From Acheta domesticus (taxonomy: Eukaryota; Arthropoda; Insecta; Orthoptera; Gryllidae), in NCBI GenBank assembly GCA_031308135.1, contig JAHLJT010004567.1:37956389-38020388 (forward strand): a stretch of 64,000 nt of DNA, in the 5' to 3' direction. The position numbers and the translations under genes were made by a program. Positions 42,725-54,292 of the stretch are shown here, in pieces. Numbering within the stretch: the first letter of the stretch is position 1; each line of letters opens with the position of its first letter. The notes below the pieces were generated by a model that had not been told where the DNA came from, ran no database searches, and saw nothing but the letters and a program-made list of their open reading frames with translations.

Positions 42725-45420
42725 TTCGTTTACAAATATATAAATGTCTTTATTTGTGGCGAGGCTCTTCTGCCTAACCACTTCCAAAATTTTATTACAT
42801 TAGTGCATAATAGAAGGAGGTCATTCAATGAGAAATACGTACGCAATTTGGGTGAAGGTTTTCTTACATAGAAGACAGGAATGAAAGTGAGGGAAGAAAG
42901 AGTTGATAGCGGAGGAATGCTGTCACAGCATTTGTATGTTTAAATTTATTAATTTCAAGTTAGGGATGTAATTTAAAAATTAATTCCAAATATATCAAGT
43001 TAAACACAACGAGATTTTACTAAAAATTTAAAGAAATTTTTTTTTGTGACTAGGCAAGTTACGTATTGAAAAGGATTTGAAAGAGATTGTATAAATCGGT
43101 GAAGTATTAATGTGTACTTTTAATTGTTTCAAGGAGGTTTAGAAGGAGCTAAGATTGCGTACGTATTACTAAAATACTCCTAAATGAAAACTAGAAAGGG
43201 AGGGAATTTCATCAGCATACAAGCGAAAACACATCAAGACAAAAGTTCAAGTCCTAAGAGAAATGGGAAACATTGAAAGATAATGGTGAAATTATTTTAC
43301 GTGTATTTCATAATAGTAATAACAATAAAATTGGCAATAATATAAGAATGTATTATCAATCTACATAGCAAAAACATATAATTAAAAACATGGATAAGAT
43401 CAATTCAGTTTTTGGAAATGTTTACAGTATAAAAATATTCCCCAAACTAGAAAATTAGAAATTTTAAAAACGTAGGAAACGTTTACCATTTATAATATTT
43501 CCAAGACTTGAAAAACAGACCCGACATATCTCACCCGTAAGTCAACGATTTACGCTGCATTTATTCCTGGGACTGCAACATCACGGCATCCGCCTTAAGC
43601 GATTGAATAAGCCCAGGTAAACGTCAGTCAGGATGGTGGCTTAAGGCCAAGACACAGTACTCTGCTAAGAACACAATACAAGTAAGTAACAATTTTGGTG
43701 CACACAGAATTCGGAATATACGGAAATATGTTGATTTGAATAATATGTCTTAACATATGGTGAAGGTTGCAAGAAATGATGAACTGAAACAGAAAGATTG
43801 CAAATTAGTGAAACACATCTAGACAAAGTTAAAAGCATACAAATTATAATATCTTGAATACATACACATAAGAGCAATACTCATGCATAATCACGCACTC
43901 ATAACACAGGCATACTCAATTGTGTACTGAAATAAATGGATGTAATAAATGTAACTAATGATAAATGTACACATGTATGAACCGTACTAAATATAACTAA
44001 GGATAAATGTAAAAGGGAAATAAGAAGAGGAATGGTATTTTTGTGTGCCACGGACATTAGTTCACTTTTAAGTTGAACAATTAGGTAATAGAGGTAAATT
44101 AGAGGAAAGAGGGAATTAAGTAACCTAGGATGAAATTTAAAAGTAAGAGAGAAAGGAAGCAAAAACACGAGGATTTTAGTGATCCGAAGGGAGATGTGAA
44201 AGAATGAGAGGAAAGTATTTATTTGAAAAATGGGATTGTACGATAGGTAAGACTCGAATAAGTATGAGATTTGTCACAGCGCTGAAGCAGTGTGGCGTCC
44301 GCCTAATCCTGAGTTGTAGTAAACTAGCAAGCAATTTAGTTAAGAATAATTTTCATGAATCCAGTTGGTGACTTCTTTTTTAAACTTTTGAAATGTACTG
44401 CTATTTTTAGTAGTAGTGGGGAGATTGTTCCAAACACGGATGACAGTGACAGTGAATGATTTGCTAAAAGTAGTGGTATTGTTATGCGTAATACTAATAA
44501 GGCGTGACGCTCGGGCACGTTGTAGCTTCATAAACTGAAATCGTTGTGATAGGGTGCTAGGATGAGTGCTGTTTAAAATCTTGCAGAGGAGGAGGAGGCA
44601 GTGAAGTATACGCCTTTTGTCAACGGTAAGAATTTTAGATTGAGCATAGAAAGTTGAAATGTGGTCGTATTTTACAAGATCGAAAATAAAATGAATACTT
44701 GCATTTTCAGCTACTAGTATCTTGCGTTGCTGTTTTAAATTTATGTCGGTCAGTAGGAAATCGCAGTAATCAAAGTGAGGCATAAGGAGGGATTGTATGC
44801 CATGTTTCGCTAATGAGGAGTGCGTGAAATTTATGTTTCGTTACAATTTCCTGAATTTCGGAATGATGGCAAAGGAGAGCCTGCGCATTTAAATGCGCGA
44901 CGTAAAAACAGTTATGCACGACGTGCTGTCTACAGCGACCAAGGCTGACAGGGAAGGGGGAGTGGACACTTGCAGGTAAGGCTGTGGGGTGGGGAGGACA
45001 TTTTGCATTAGGGTACACGGGAAATTCCTAAAACGGCTGCCGACTGCCAATGACTCAGAAGGGTGAAAGAGATGGCTTAACTAGAGATGTAAAGAAATAA
45101 AGAAAGGGTATAAGAGAAAGAGAGAGAGAATAGGATATTGCAGTGAAGAACGCTTTCCAGAGAGAAGTAAAAGGAGCGCCCCAAGCCTATTGAAGGGAGT
45201 TATGCTCAGCCATTGTTCGGACGCGGAAGCGTCCGGTACCGGAGTTGACAACAATTTGCCCGTCTTCTGTCCAGACGTTCCGCAGCTGAAACCGCGAAAT
45301 TGCAGCGTGCAATACGTCCAGACACTGGCGGGTGAGGTCCTCACGAATGGTGATTTTTTGGCCTTTCAGCTGCCTCTTCGACTGGAAGACCTCTCACCGT
45401 TTCTTATAACGCACTAACCT
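42725..45420 (-). mobile_element. Internally deleted LINE (CR1/L2/Rex-like), minus strand
   Basis: Read on the minus strand: a GC-richer 5' segment (45420-45080), then the start of an APE-type endonuclease (45018-44770; LNAQALLCHHSEIQEIVTKH, ALLISETW), then directly the end of a reverse-transcriptase ORF (44783-44340; PHFDYCDFLLT, RILHCLLLLCKILNSTHPS, VIRVWNNLPTTTK). Most of the endonuclease and the whole RT catalytic core are missing. The 3' UTR (44330-42725) includes 'gaataagcccaggtaaacgt', 'cggatgccgtgat' and ends near 'gaggctcttctgcctaacca', which matches the LINE 3' end at 26880-27100. The family choice is from memory of ORF ends without RNase H. Confidence 0.85.
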
Positions 45421-46012
45421 AACTATAATTGTCCTTTTTTTTTCAGAAAATTTGCGACCGACTCTATGGCTCCTATCAATATCATTTAAGGACAAGTCTA
45501 CACTTATCTTTTTGTCTACGTTGAGGAACAAATCGTCCATATCGTCCATTTACACATAAATTAATATTAAGCAGTTTGCATGTAATTCAGTAAATGGCCC
45601 AATGAAACATCAACAAGTTTGTTGCCTCCAATTTGGAGCTCTGACGGTTCTTATTTTTTTATGTAAACATTTTCTGAAAAAATACTCCAAATTTTTTCTT
45701 CATATATTTTGAAGACAGCAATTTTTTCCCTAACCTCGGTTTAAAAATAGCCCTTTAAAGGTCATGTTCAGATTTTTGAAAAAACTAGTAGATTTTGCAT
45801 AATTTGTCTGAAACTTATACAATTTTAATAAAATTTTCTCAAAAATCGCTCCAATTCTTTTCATTAACTTTTCTCCTCGTATGTAAGAACGGACGCAAAA
45901 ATATGGTGCTAGTCCCATTTTCGGTGAACTTTACGTATGTCCAAAAATTGCGTGTTGGGAATAGTGGGTTAAGACAAATACATTTTTAAGCTTTGGACGC
46001 AGTTGAAACCTT
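45421..46012. other. Intergenic with a reverse-orientation dispersed-repeat fragment
   Basis: 45640-45930 carries 'ttctcaaaaatcgctccaat', the complement of the 'ttggagc.gtttttgagaa' phrase that marks the dispersed repeat. No gene. Confidence 0.5.
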
Positions 46013-46150
46013 ACCGTTCTTCTGTAGCATAATGGCATGGCTGACGGCGAGTTAACGCGGAGAACTTGAGTTTGAGGCTCATTGCGGAAAATAATTTTTG
46101 CCGCTTTATTATTCAACATTAAAACATAGTTTCATAATGTACTAATCCCG
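46013..46150 (+). mobile_element. SINE copy with tRNA-like head
   Basis: 'cttctgtagcataatggcat' (A box) and 'cttgagtttgaggctcattg' (B box), then 'cggaaaataatttttgccgc'. A second, very similar copy starts at 46560, so the two are either two insertions or a local duplication of about 550 bp. Confidence 0.6.
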
Positions 46151-46559
46151 AATGGAGTTTACTTTTACGAATGGGTTTTCCATAGAAAAATGATATCATT
46201 CTTGGCGCAAAATCCTTCTCCATTACCACATGAAATGGATCTTTTTGATATAGGATCATGACTAACTCGTACATCATTTATGCCACTATTATCACTCATT
46301 TCGTTCTAAACAAAAACTCGAAAATACCTTCACATTTGCAGCTACCTACTTCTTATGTACTCTGCACAGCTGCTTTCAAACTTCAGTTTTCAAGATACAC
46401 AAATGATATTTCAACCACATCCACTAAAGAACACGGCAAACACGAATAGCTATTCTGCGTAAAAATGGCCTATGGGCCTATGTGCCCCCTGAAAATGTGT
46501 TAAAATATTGGGTTGAGACAATTACATTTTTAAGCTCGTCATCCCGTGTTCAAACCTTA

Positions 46560-46745
46560 CCGTTCTTCTGTAGCGTAATGGTATGGCTGACGGCGAGCTA
46601 ACTTGGAGGACCTGAATAAGCGATTCGGTGACTTATTTTTGCTGGGTTGAAACACTTTTGCATATTTATGTGGTTGCATAATGTAGCGGAACACTCAGAA
46701 ATAATACGAGAATGTATGTGATGTTGCAGCACTAGTTTTTACATT
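46560..46745 (+). mobile_element. Second SINE copy with tRNA-like head
   Basis: 'cttctgtagcgtaatggtat', 'ggctgacggcgagctaactt', then a body 'gtggttgcataatgtagcgg', 'aataatacgagaatgtatgt' that matches the bodies at 7140 and 14470. Preceded by 'ttgagacaattacatttttaagct', also seen before the 46013 copy. Confidence 0.6.
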
Positions 46746-46883
46746 CCAACATTTTTAAATGTATTCTCTCTCATACTTTTCTTTACTCTTTGTGGGACGT
46801 AATATTCTCATGACTTTTTTAGTCTTGTAATATTTCTACCGGAATATGTTCAGTATCTTCCATTTACAAACATTCCTCTAAGC

Positions 46884-47401
46884 CAGCGATTGCCAACTGG
46901 ACAAGGAATGGCGTCGGAGCTGCTTTGCTCTCTGAGATAAGGCGCTCGGAGAACGAGGCCGAGTAAGCGGGGTGGGAAGGAGTGACAGACGGTGGCGGTC
47001 GCCGGTAGCTTTGTCAGTGGGTTTTGTCGGTATTTCAGGCAACATAAATGGGAAAACATCTACACCCGTTAATTTTCTTTCTGTTAAGGAAAAAAGGTTT
47101 CCTTTTGTAGTTACTGGAACAATGGCGAAATGTGTTTGAAAGAACTCCAGTATGTTAAAAATTCTAACCTACAGATACATTACGTAGCTTTGCGATCCGA
47201 AGCCTGGGGTCCAAATTCTCTCACGTGATCCCTACCTATTTGTTAACATTAATTATCGTTTCAAAACGAACTATTTCTTTATATTGTACACTATTGTATA
47301 AAATATTATTGTTCTAAAATGTGAAATGTGTCTTTCCCAAAAATACGATCTAACAGAACAATGGAAGAGGTATTACCGTACTGGTTATGCTAAACTGTCG
47401 G

Positions 47402-47450
<49 letters not shown>

Positions 47451-47732
47451 TGTATTCCCATCTTGTTTTACATAGATAATTTTACATATATATTGTTTTG
47501 AGTTATGTAATAATGTATGTACTATTATATAATCCTTCATATTGTTATTGAATTATAAACATTTTAAATAATAATTACCAGATAAAAATATGGTTATCGA
47601 TTTTCCAAGCGAACCTTTCTCCCCCACCCCCGTACCATCATTGGAAGACTGTGCGCCTTTGCTCGGCGGATCGGTTTGGAGCAAGAGAGCAGTTTTCGTG
47701 ACGTCCACAGAGTATTGAGTTGACAACCACTG
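46884..47732. mobile_element. Non-autonomous hAT element, 849 bp, with 8-bp target duplication
   Basis: Left end CAGCGATTGCCAACTGG (46884); right end is the inverse of CAGTGGTTGTCAACTC (ending 47732). Flanks CTCTAAGC (46876-46883) and CTCTAAGT (47733-47740). The interior has a GC-richer left part and an (AAT)n tract at 47405-47450. No transposase. Confidence 0.9.
47405..47450. repeat. (AAT)n microsatellite
   Basis: About 15 units of TAA inside the hAT element. Confidence 0.97.
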
Positions 47733-47740
47733 CTCTAAGT

Positions 47741-49047
47741 CACTAAGTCACGGTGATCATAAGTACATAATGCAAGGCCCACTAAACTACGTAGGTGTTT
47801 TTCAGAAGCTATACGTCATCAAATATAAGCCTCGAATGGAAAAAAAAATGTGCTTGAATTTCTCAGAATTTAAATTATTTTTAAATGGAAATGAAAAAAT
47901 ATAGAACCTAATACGTGGATAAAACGGTACAATTTCACTTGTGGCAAATAAGAAAACTCGCTCCTATCATCGCTCGTTTTCTTGAATATCCCTCTTATAC
48001 CCCTCTTGATTCATTCATTTCGTTAATTACTATTTTCGTTTAGTAAATTACTTATATTGACTCGACAAAATATCGTTGATTATTTCTATTTTTAGCAAGA
48101 CTGCAATTGTAACTCCATATGAGAATTTGGGAAAAGAGTAAAAACCGTGTAATCAATTTTCTGTGGACACAAACAAAATATTGTTCATCAAAAATTACAG
48201 AGAAGTCAATTAGTAACATATGTGGAAAATTATTTTGTAACTACTTAGGAATATTACTATTTAAAGTACAATTACTTAAAATGGAGAATGTATCAATAAT
48301 TTACTATTAGTTAATATTGCACTATTTGTCAATATTATATAGCATCATACTTTCATTTACTAAAATTGCCCTCATGAAAAGGCATTTGTAGTCTGTTGCC
48401 TCAATCAACAAACTATTTAGTTCTTTTCTGTCATAGAAATGTGAATTTTTGGCATAATACTTTATTTTTGTTTTTACAAGATCTATCAAGTTGTTGTAAT
48501 TTGAAATCGATATTGTCTCTCACAAGTAATTCGTCAGCGCGGATAAGTACGGTCACTAGCACGTTGGTTGTGACAAGCCACTGTTGGAACAACATAAAAT
48601 ATTTTACAAGAATAAATTAAATGTATATATGTAAAACATATATGGTGTAAGCATTTTACAAATGTAAAACTATATGAACGTTAGTTGTCTTTCCCAGTTC
48701 TGAAAAGTACGCTAGCAAAACTTTTTTTGAATCAGAAGTGTCTCATTTCTCCATTTTTCATGATTTATACAAGTTATATTCTTTCTCACATGTGTCTTTA
48801 CTTTTCTAGCAAGTGATGTTTTCATTGCTTTCTCAGCTTCTTCTAAAATTTCTCCTGGAATATTAAATATTTTACATTTCAATACGTTTCTTTATCCTGT
48901 AAGTAACTACGGTGATCATAAGTACTCAGAGCAAGGCCCACTAAAATGGGACTGATTTACAAGAAAAAATGACGCCATGGAATGTAAAGCCTCTAATGGT
49001 AAAGAGGTAAAACTTCTCTAAATTAAAATTATTCTTAAGGAACGAAA
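47741..49047. other. No gene; diverged direct duplication 47748-47900 / 48903-49045
   Basis: 'cggtgatcataagtac' and 'caaggcccactaaa' head both copies, followed by related sequence ending 'aaattatttttaaatggaaatg' / 'aaattattcttaaggaacga'. The second copy abuts the dispersed repeat at 49048. The frame at 48119-48310 has no recognisable domain. Confidence 0.6.
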
Positions 49048-50662
49048 CTAGTGGTGGAACAGAATGGCACAGACTTTCTCGGATTAGTTTTCTATTTCCT
49101 TGGGTCTTCGCTAGCTATTTGAATTTGCCACATACTTTCTTGCCAGCTGCCATCTATCACCGCCAAAAGTACATTTTTTGTCATTTTCTTAATTGTTCGG
49201 TTTTCTATTGCTAGAACGGAAATATTAATTTTAGAATATTAAAGATCACAAAAGCCTAGTCCCAAATGGCAATTTTCTTTTAAAAATTATATGCCATTTT
49301 AAAGAAAATTGTGTTTTGGAGCTACTAAAAATGCGAAATTTGAAGCTCATTTTCACAAAAAATGTTTGAGTTTTCAAAATACTTTATTTGAAGTTCTTTG
49401 AAGCACTTACACTCACAAATATAATAATCTTTACAAATTGCTGGTAATGTGCATATTAAAGGTGTGAGAGATCTTTCAAAAACAATTACATTTGTATAAT
49501 TTTTGAAAAAAACAAAACAAATAACTCAAAATAAACTTTACGTCATATTAAAGAATGTAATTAGCATTATCCGTTACGAAAGTTTCAAGAACAAATTTGC
49601 AGCTATACAGGTATACAGCTATACAGGTATATGAGGAAATGGCGTTGAGCGTTTCTGAAAATGCGGAATTTTGAGCTACTTTTCACAGAAAACGGTTGTT
49701 TTCGAGAAACGTCACTTAACATTATTTACACCTCATGTACTCCTTAATATAATAATGTCAACAAATCACGGACTAATGTAAATATTAACGACGTGAGAGA
49801 CAAGTCAAAAATTACATTTTTTAATTTTTGAAAAAAACAAAAGAATAGAGCTATATGGCGTTTTTGCCATCTCATAAATGCATTAGGCACCATATCTACC
49901 AAAAGTTTAAAGAAAAAATTTGGAGTCGTTTTTGAAAAAATCTCACTTTTGTAATTATTTGAAATTGCATATATTGTACGCAATATTGCGCGAACACTAC
50001 TAAACTTTTCAAAAAATGTATATGACGTTAACGAAAGAACTCACTTTGGACAACAAATTGTATTTAAAAGAAATGTCTCTATCTTCAATTTTGTAGTTCC
50101 AGAAAGACCCCGAAAATATTTTAAACTTTTGCAATTTTCGAAAATTTAGAGTTATCCGTAAAAATCGGAGCTATGCCACCTTAATAAGTGTATTTTACTC
50201 TATCCTTCCTTACAAGAAATTTAAAGAAAAAATTTGGAGCTGTTTTTGAGAAAAGTTTGAAAATGACCGGGGGGCTTCAGTAAAGTACCCCCAAATTTTA
50301 CACAATCTCTTTCAAAATCTCAGTTTCGACTAGAACCAGATTGACAAGGGGATATCCATTTTGGAAGAAATCGTACGTATGGCTTAGGCACTAGCAGTGT
50401 TCACGGACGGACGGACGGACGTTCTCCTTTCAATTGGTTTTTTGGTATTAAGGAATTAAGTTGTTAAAGAATTAAGGAATTAAGGTATTAAGGTTTCTGG
50501 CTTCACCACGTGTTAGCGGAGTTTTTTCTTAATTTAGCAACTGGTTGTATCCACTTTTTCGTTATCAATGCCCGGCAATGAATTTTTTTCCACCGAAAAT
50601 TGCATAACTTTCCCTATACTTCGTCGATCATTCCGTGTATACGTACGTATGCGGGAAAGTAA
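49048..50662. mobile_element. Dispersed repeat element, long copy (about 1.6 kb)
   Basis: Starts 'actagtggtggaacagaatg', 'gcacagactttctcgg' and ends 'cgtacgtatgcgggaaagta'. It contains several related internal units with 'aagaaaaaatttggagc', 'gtttttgagaaaa', 'cacttacactcacaaata', then the 3' block 'ctagcagtgttcacggacgg' and 'gcataactttccctatact'. The same order occurs at 62258-63691. No ORF; non-autonomous. The ends share a weak inverted ACTTTCCCGTAT. Confidence 0.75.
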
Positions 50663-50799
50663 AAATATTGAACTTTGGATTATATTGGAAATGAAAAATT
50701 AGTGAACGTTGCATGTGGATAAAAGGGTATAATGGCACTCGTGGTAAATAGGAACACTCGCTCCTATCGTCGCTCATTTTCTTGAACATACCGCTAGTG

Positions 50800-51910
50800 A
50801 AACTATTTGTACTTGGCGCGTCGGCCCGTTTACGGGCCACCAGCAACGTCCTGGCCGCGCCGCCATGGGTTAGGCCCGCAACATACACCGAGGAATGCGT
50901 TGCGAGAAATGTTCGACGAGAAATGTGGAAATAAGCCGGCGAGGCTGCGTCCACACACTACAAAGAGGTTATTTGATGTCTCGAAATGCCTTTATGTGCC
51001 ACAAGCCGAAAGTGATGGCAGCAGTTTTAGCTATGAGATCATCTGAGAGTCCCATTTCTAGTTTTATTAAATGCTCTTATGTAATTTTTACTCGTGATAT
51101 CCTTGTTTTGTTACAATAATAATAAACCATTTGTTTAACGAGTTCGAATGACCTAGAGAGAAACACAATACTACATTGCATATAAATCATTATTTAATGT
51201 AAAAAAACAAGAAGTTAAGTGACGTATAAGGGAGAAGTTGTACATCAGCAAATTTTCTTGAACTCCGTAATCTCTATCACGCTCTGGTTTACTATTTTTG
51301 TTGGTTGAATAATGAATAGATAATGAATGATCAAATAATTCATAAACTTCACAATTAATAAATTCATTCATAAATACCAATTAAGAAAAGTAATAAATTA
51401 ATTCAATTCTTTCAAAATATACTTTCAAGTTTTCTTTCTTCAAATTGTTATTTTTATATTGCTCATTATGAGCGGATTTCACACAAATAAGAATATCTTC
51501 CATACAAGTTTTTACTTGTTCATTTCCGTTTGAAGAGAAAATTCAAGAAAACAATTAAAAAACTGGTAGTTTATCGCATCTTTACTGCCAAACGTTATAA
51601 CCTCACTCAGTTCTATGCACTGTTTGGCGTTTTCCTGCGGCAGCGAACACCTAAAAGTCGTATAACAAGTGAAGGAGTAGAAATATGTCTGAGAAAACTC
51701 GCTCGCCTCCGCAGAGGCGAACGAGGAAACTCTTTCAAGTGTGTGGGGGTCCATAAGAGTCCCTTGTTTCGGTTTTCCACATTTCTCGTCGCACATTTCT
51801 GGAAACACATTCCTCGGCGTAGTCTGTTGCGGGCCTTAAGGGGGTATGTGTGGTTAGCACGAAGACATCCCTACGCCGTATTCTGGTCTTCTCAATCTGA
51901 GAAGTGAATT
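50800..51910. repeat. Inverted pair of about 100-bp GC-rich segments
   Basis: 50873-50945 ('aggcccgcaacatacaccga', 'cgacgagaaatgtggaaa') is found inverted at 51770-51837 ('ttccacatttctcgtcgcac', 'gttgcgggcctt'). About 820 bp of AT-rich DNA without a gene separates them. Short frames here are not recognisable. Confidence 0.75.
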
Positions 51911-51972
51911 TCCTCATCGTTACACAGCAACATATACTAGGACATTGCAAGGAAAACGCACACCATAATTTT

Positions 51973-52042
51973 GCCCGGCAATCGAAGCCGGGGTCGCGTC
52001 ATAGAAAGCGAGCACGCTGACCAATGAGCTAAATCGCCAAGG
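51973..52042 (-). repeat. tRNA-like sequence (pseudogene or SINE head)
   Basis: On the minus strand: A box TTAGCTCATTGGTCAG, B box GGCTTCGATTGCC with a perfect 5-bp T stem (CCGGC/GCCGG), and a CTTTCTA anticodon-like loop. The acceptor stem does not pair and the anticodon stem is weak, so not a functional tRNA as it stands. Confidence 0.5.
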
Positions 52043-52112
52043 TAGTGCAATTATACCCTTCTTTATCCCCTCCATTAGCTATGAGCTTGAGCGCTCGTAT
52101 AAACGCTTGAGC

Positions 52113-52840
52113 AACTACTGGTGCTACAGAATGGCACATATTTTCTCCTATTAGTTTTCTATTTCCATGGATCTGGGCTAGCTATTCGGAATTGCAACAA
52201 ACTCGTGTTAGCTGCCATTTATCGCCGCCCAAAATTCTTTTTGAGGTATTCTTTTGCTTTTCAAAAATTACACAAAGTAATTTTTTTTGAAAGATTTCTC
52301 ACATCTTTAATATGCACATGACCAGCAATTTGTAAACACTATTATGTTTGTGAGTTGATATATTTCAAATGAATTTGAATGATGTTTTTCAAAAGTTCAA
52401 AAATTTTGTAAAAACGAGCTTAAAATTTCGCATTTTTAGTAGCGCTTAAACGCCATTTTCTTAAAAATGGCTATAAATTTTTCAAAGAAAATTGCCATTT
52501 AAGACAAGGATTTACTGTTCTTTAGTATTCTAATATTAATATCTCCGTTCTACTATTAAGAAACCGAAAATTAAGAATATGTTTAAAAAAGTAATTTGGG
52601 CGGCGATAGATGGCAGCTGGCACAAGTCAGTGCCAATTCCAAATAGCTAGCTCAGACTCGAGGAATTAGAAAACTAATGCGGGAAAGTCTGTGCCATTCT
52701 GTAGCACCACTAGTTCGTTATCACGGCCCAGCAACGAATTTTTTCTTCTGAAAATTCACCTTTTTTTTTGCGCAGTATTACATAACTTTCTCTATACTAC
52801 GTATATTACTCCGTATATACGTACGTATACGGGAAGTAAT
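52113..52840. mobile_element. Dispersed repeat element, foldback-like copy
   Basis: Begins 'ctactggtgctacagaatgg' (52115) and the same sequence returns inverted as 'ccattctgtagcaccactag' (52694-52713), with inner arms 'ttagttttctatttcc' / 'gaattagaaaactaat'. The right side continues with the family 3' block 'cgttatcacggcccagcaac', 'gcagtattacataactttc', 'tacgtacgtatacggg'. No ORF. Confidence 0.8.
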
Positions 52841-53930
52841 AAACTTCGAGAGAATTGGTGGCGCCTCCAGCATTCCTTACGTAAACTTCGCTGTCTTTTC
52901 GTACGCGGACGGCACACCCCGAAAGCAGGCGTAGTATCTATATCGTTTATTCTCGAGAATGCCAGTTCCGGAACTAGCATTCTCGGACATAGCACTCTCG
53001 GCGCCGAGAACTATTGGAACTGCGTGTCTTTGTGACCGTCTCTACGTGTATCGGTAAATATAGGTAAATTGGTGTCGATATCGGTAAATAAAGATAAATT
53101 GGTGTCGATATTGATAAATCGGTAAATCAGATACAACTTTCTTCCACTTTTTCAATATCTCAGTTTTGATTTTTGAAACATACTCGATAAATTCGTAAAA
53201 ACGAACATTTTGCCTTGCCCGCTAACGCCCCAACCATCCCACTTCACCCTGCCGTGCCTCACTCAACCTGAAAGGATTTCGGGCTATGAACCGCGTACCT
53301 GCTTGAAAGGAAAAACACAGAAATAAGAAAGTTGCTTCAGCTTAATTCTTGAGGCTCTCCTCCCCCTGTGCCGGTCCGACGTGCTAGCCACCGCTATGTC
53401 TTGAATGGTGGCAGATGCACAGTTGGCAAATAAGGAAACAAGACAAATAACGAAAGAATCTAACGAAAACTGCAATTATACTGAGACAAAATAGATATTG
53501 AACAAATTGGGTGAAATATTGTATTACATAGCAAATTTGTCGTAATTGTAGAAATTTCGAAAAAATTATATAAAAAGATCCTTTGCGTATATAATTTTCT
53601 TACGAAGTTAACGTTTGTAACTTTGTATCACGTTTAAAATGAAACTTTCGCCTTAAAAAAACAATAAATGCGTCAATCATTTGCCATCCATCTTATTTTT
53701 TTATTTAATCATTTAGGTCCTATTTCGGGCTGATTGAAAAAATATTACTGGGACACTTGACATCAAAAGTATTTTTGTTTTATCAAATAATGAATTAACA
53801 AATTAATATATACAATATTACGTGTATTTGATATGCAAGGAAACAATTCGCATTAACTGCGTATCAACCTTTTTTGCAAAAAAAGACTTACAATGTATGC
53901 CCCCTCCAAACACATGTACTCGAAAATCAG
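52841..53930. other. Intergenic, no gene recognised
   Basis: Includes short direct repeats 'ggtaaattggtgtcgatat' near 53063-53118. A minus frame at 53284-53475 begins with a hydrophobic stretch (FVICLVSLFANCASATIQDIA), but no exon structure is evident. Confidence 0.4.
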
Positions 53931-53989
53931 CACTAGCTGGATCCGTAACTGTGCAATTCTGCCAGGAAAAGGCGTAACATTTTGAACAG

Positions 53990-54292
53990 AAGTGTACTTC
54001 GACGAATTGTGGTGTCCGTTTCGTAATCCTTCTTCCTAGCAACGCGCTGCCGGGGCAAAGAATAGAACAGCGCCGTTCGCCCTCCCTCTCCACCCCCGGA
54101 GGTAACAAGCCGAAGGGGCGGCCGGAGCCTGTGGGCCAATGGGGAGAACTAATGAGGCTGCACCTTTCTCTTTTCTCGACGCGCAGCTTCTCCCTCCGCC
54201 CATCAGTTAGTGATCTGAAGTTCTTGCGAGAGCACGCCAAGTCACCTGGGCTCCACGATCTATTCGTTGCTGCGGAAGAAGATACAAGCGTT
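53990..54292 (+). promoter_or_regulatory. GC-rich promoter/5' UTR region of the four-exon gene
   Basis: A local GC-rich segment with several CpGs directly before the ATG at 54293; no TATA box at a convincing distance. The opposite strand has an open frame over the same bases that I regard as a compositional shadow. Confidence 0.4.

Noticed and set aside
51973..52042. Functional tRNA-Glu-like gene on the minus strand
   Set aside because: Acceptor stem absent and anticodon stem weak.
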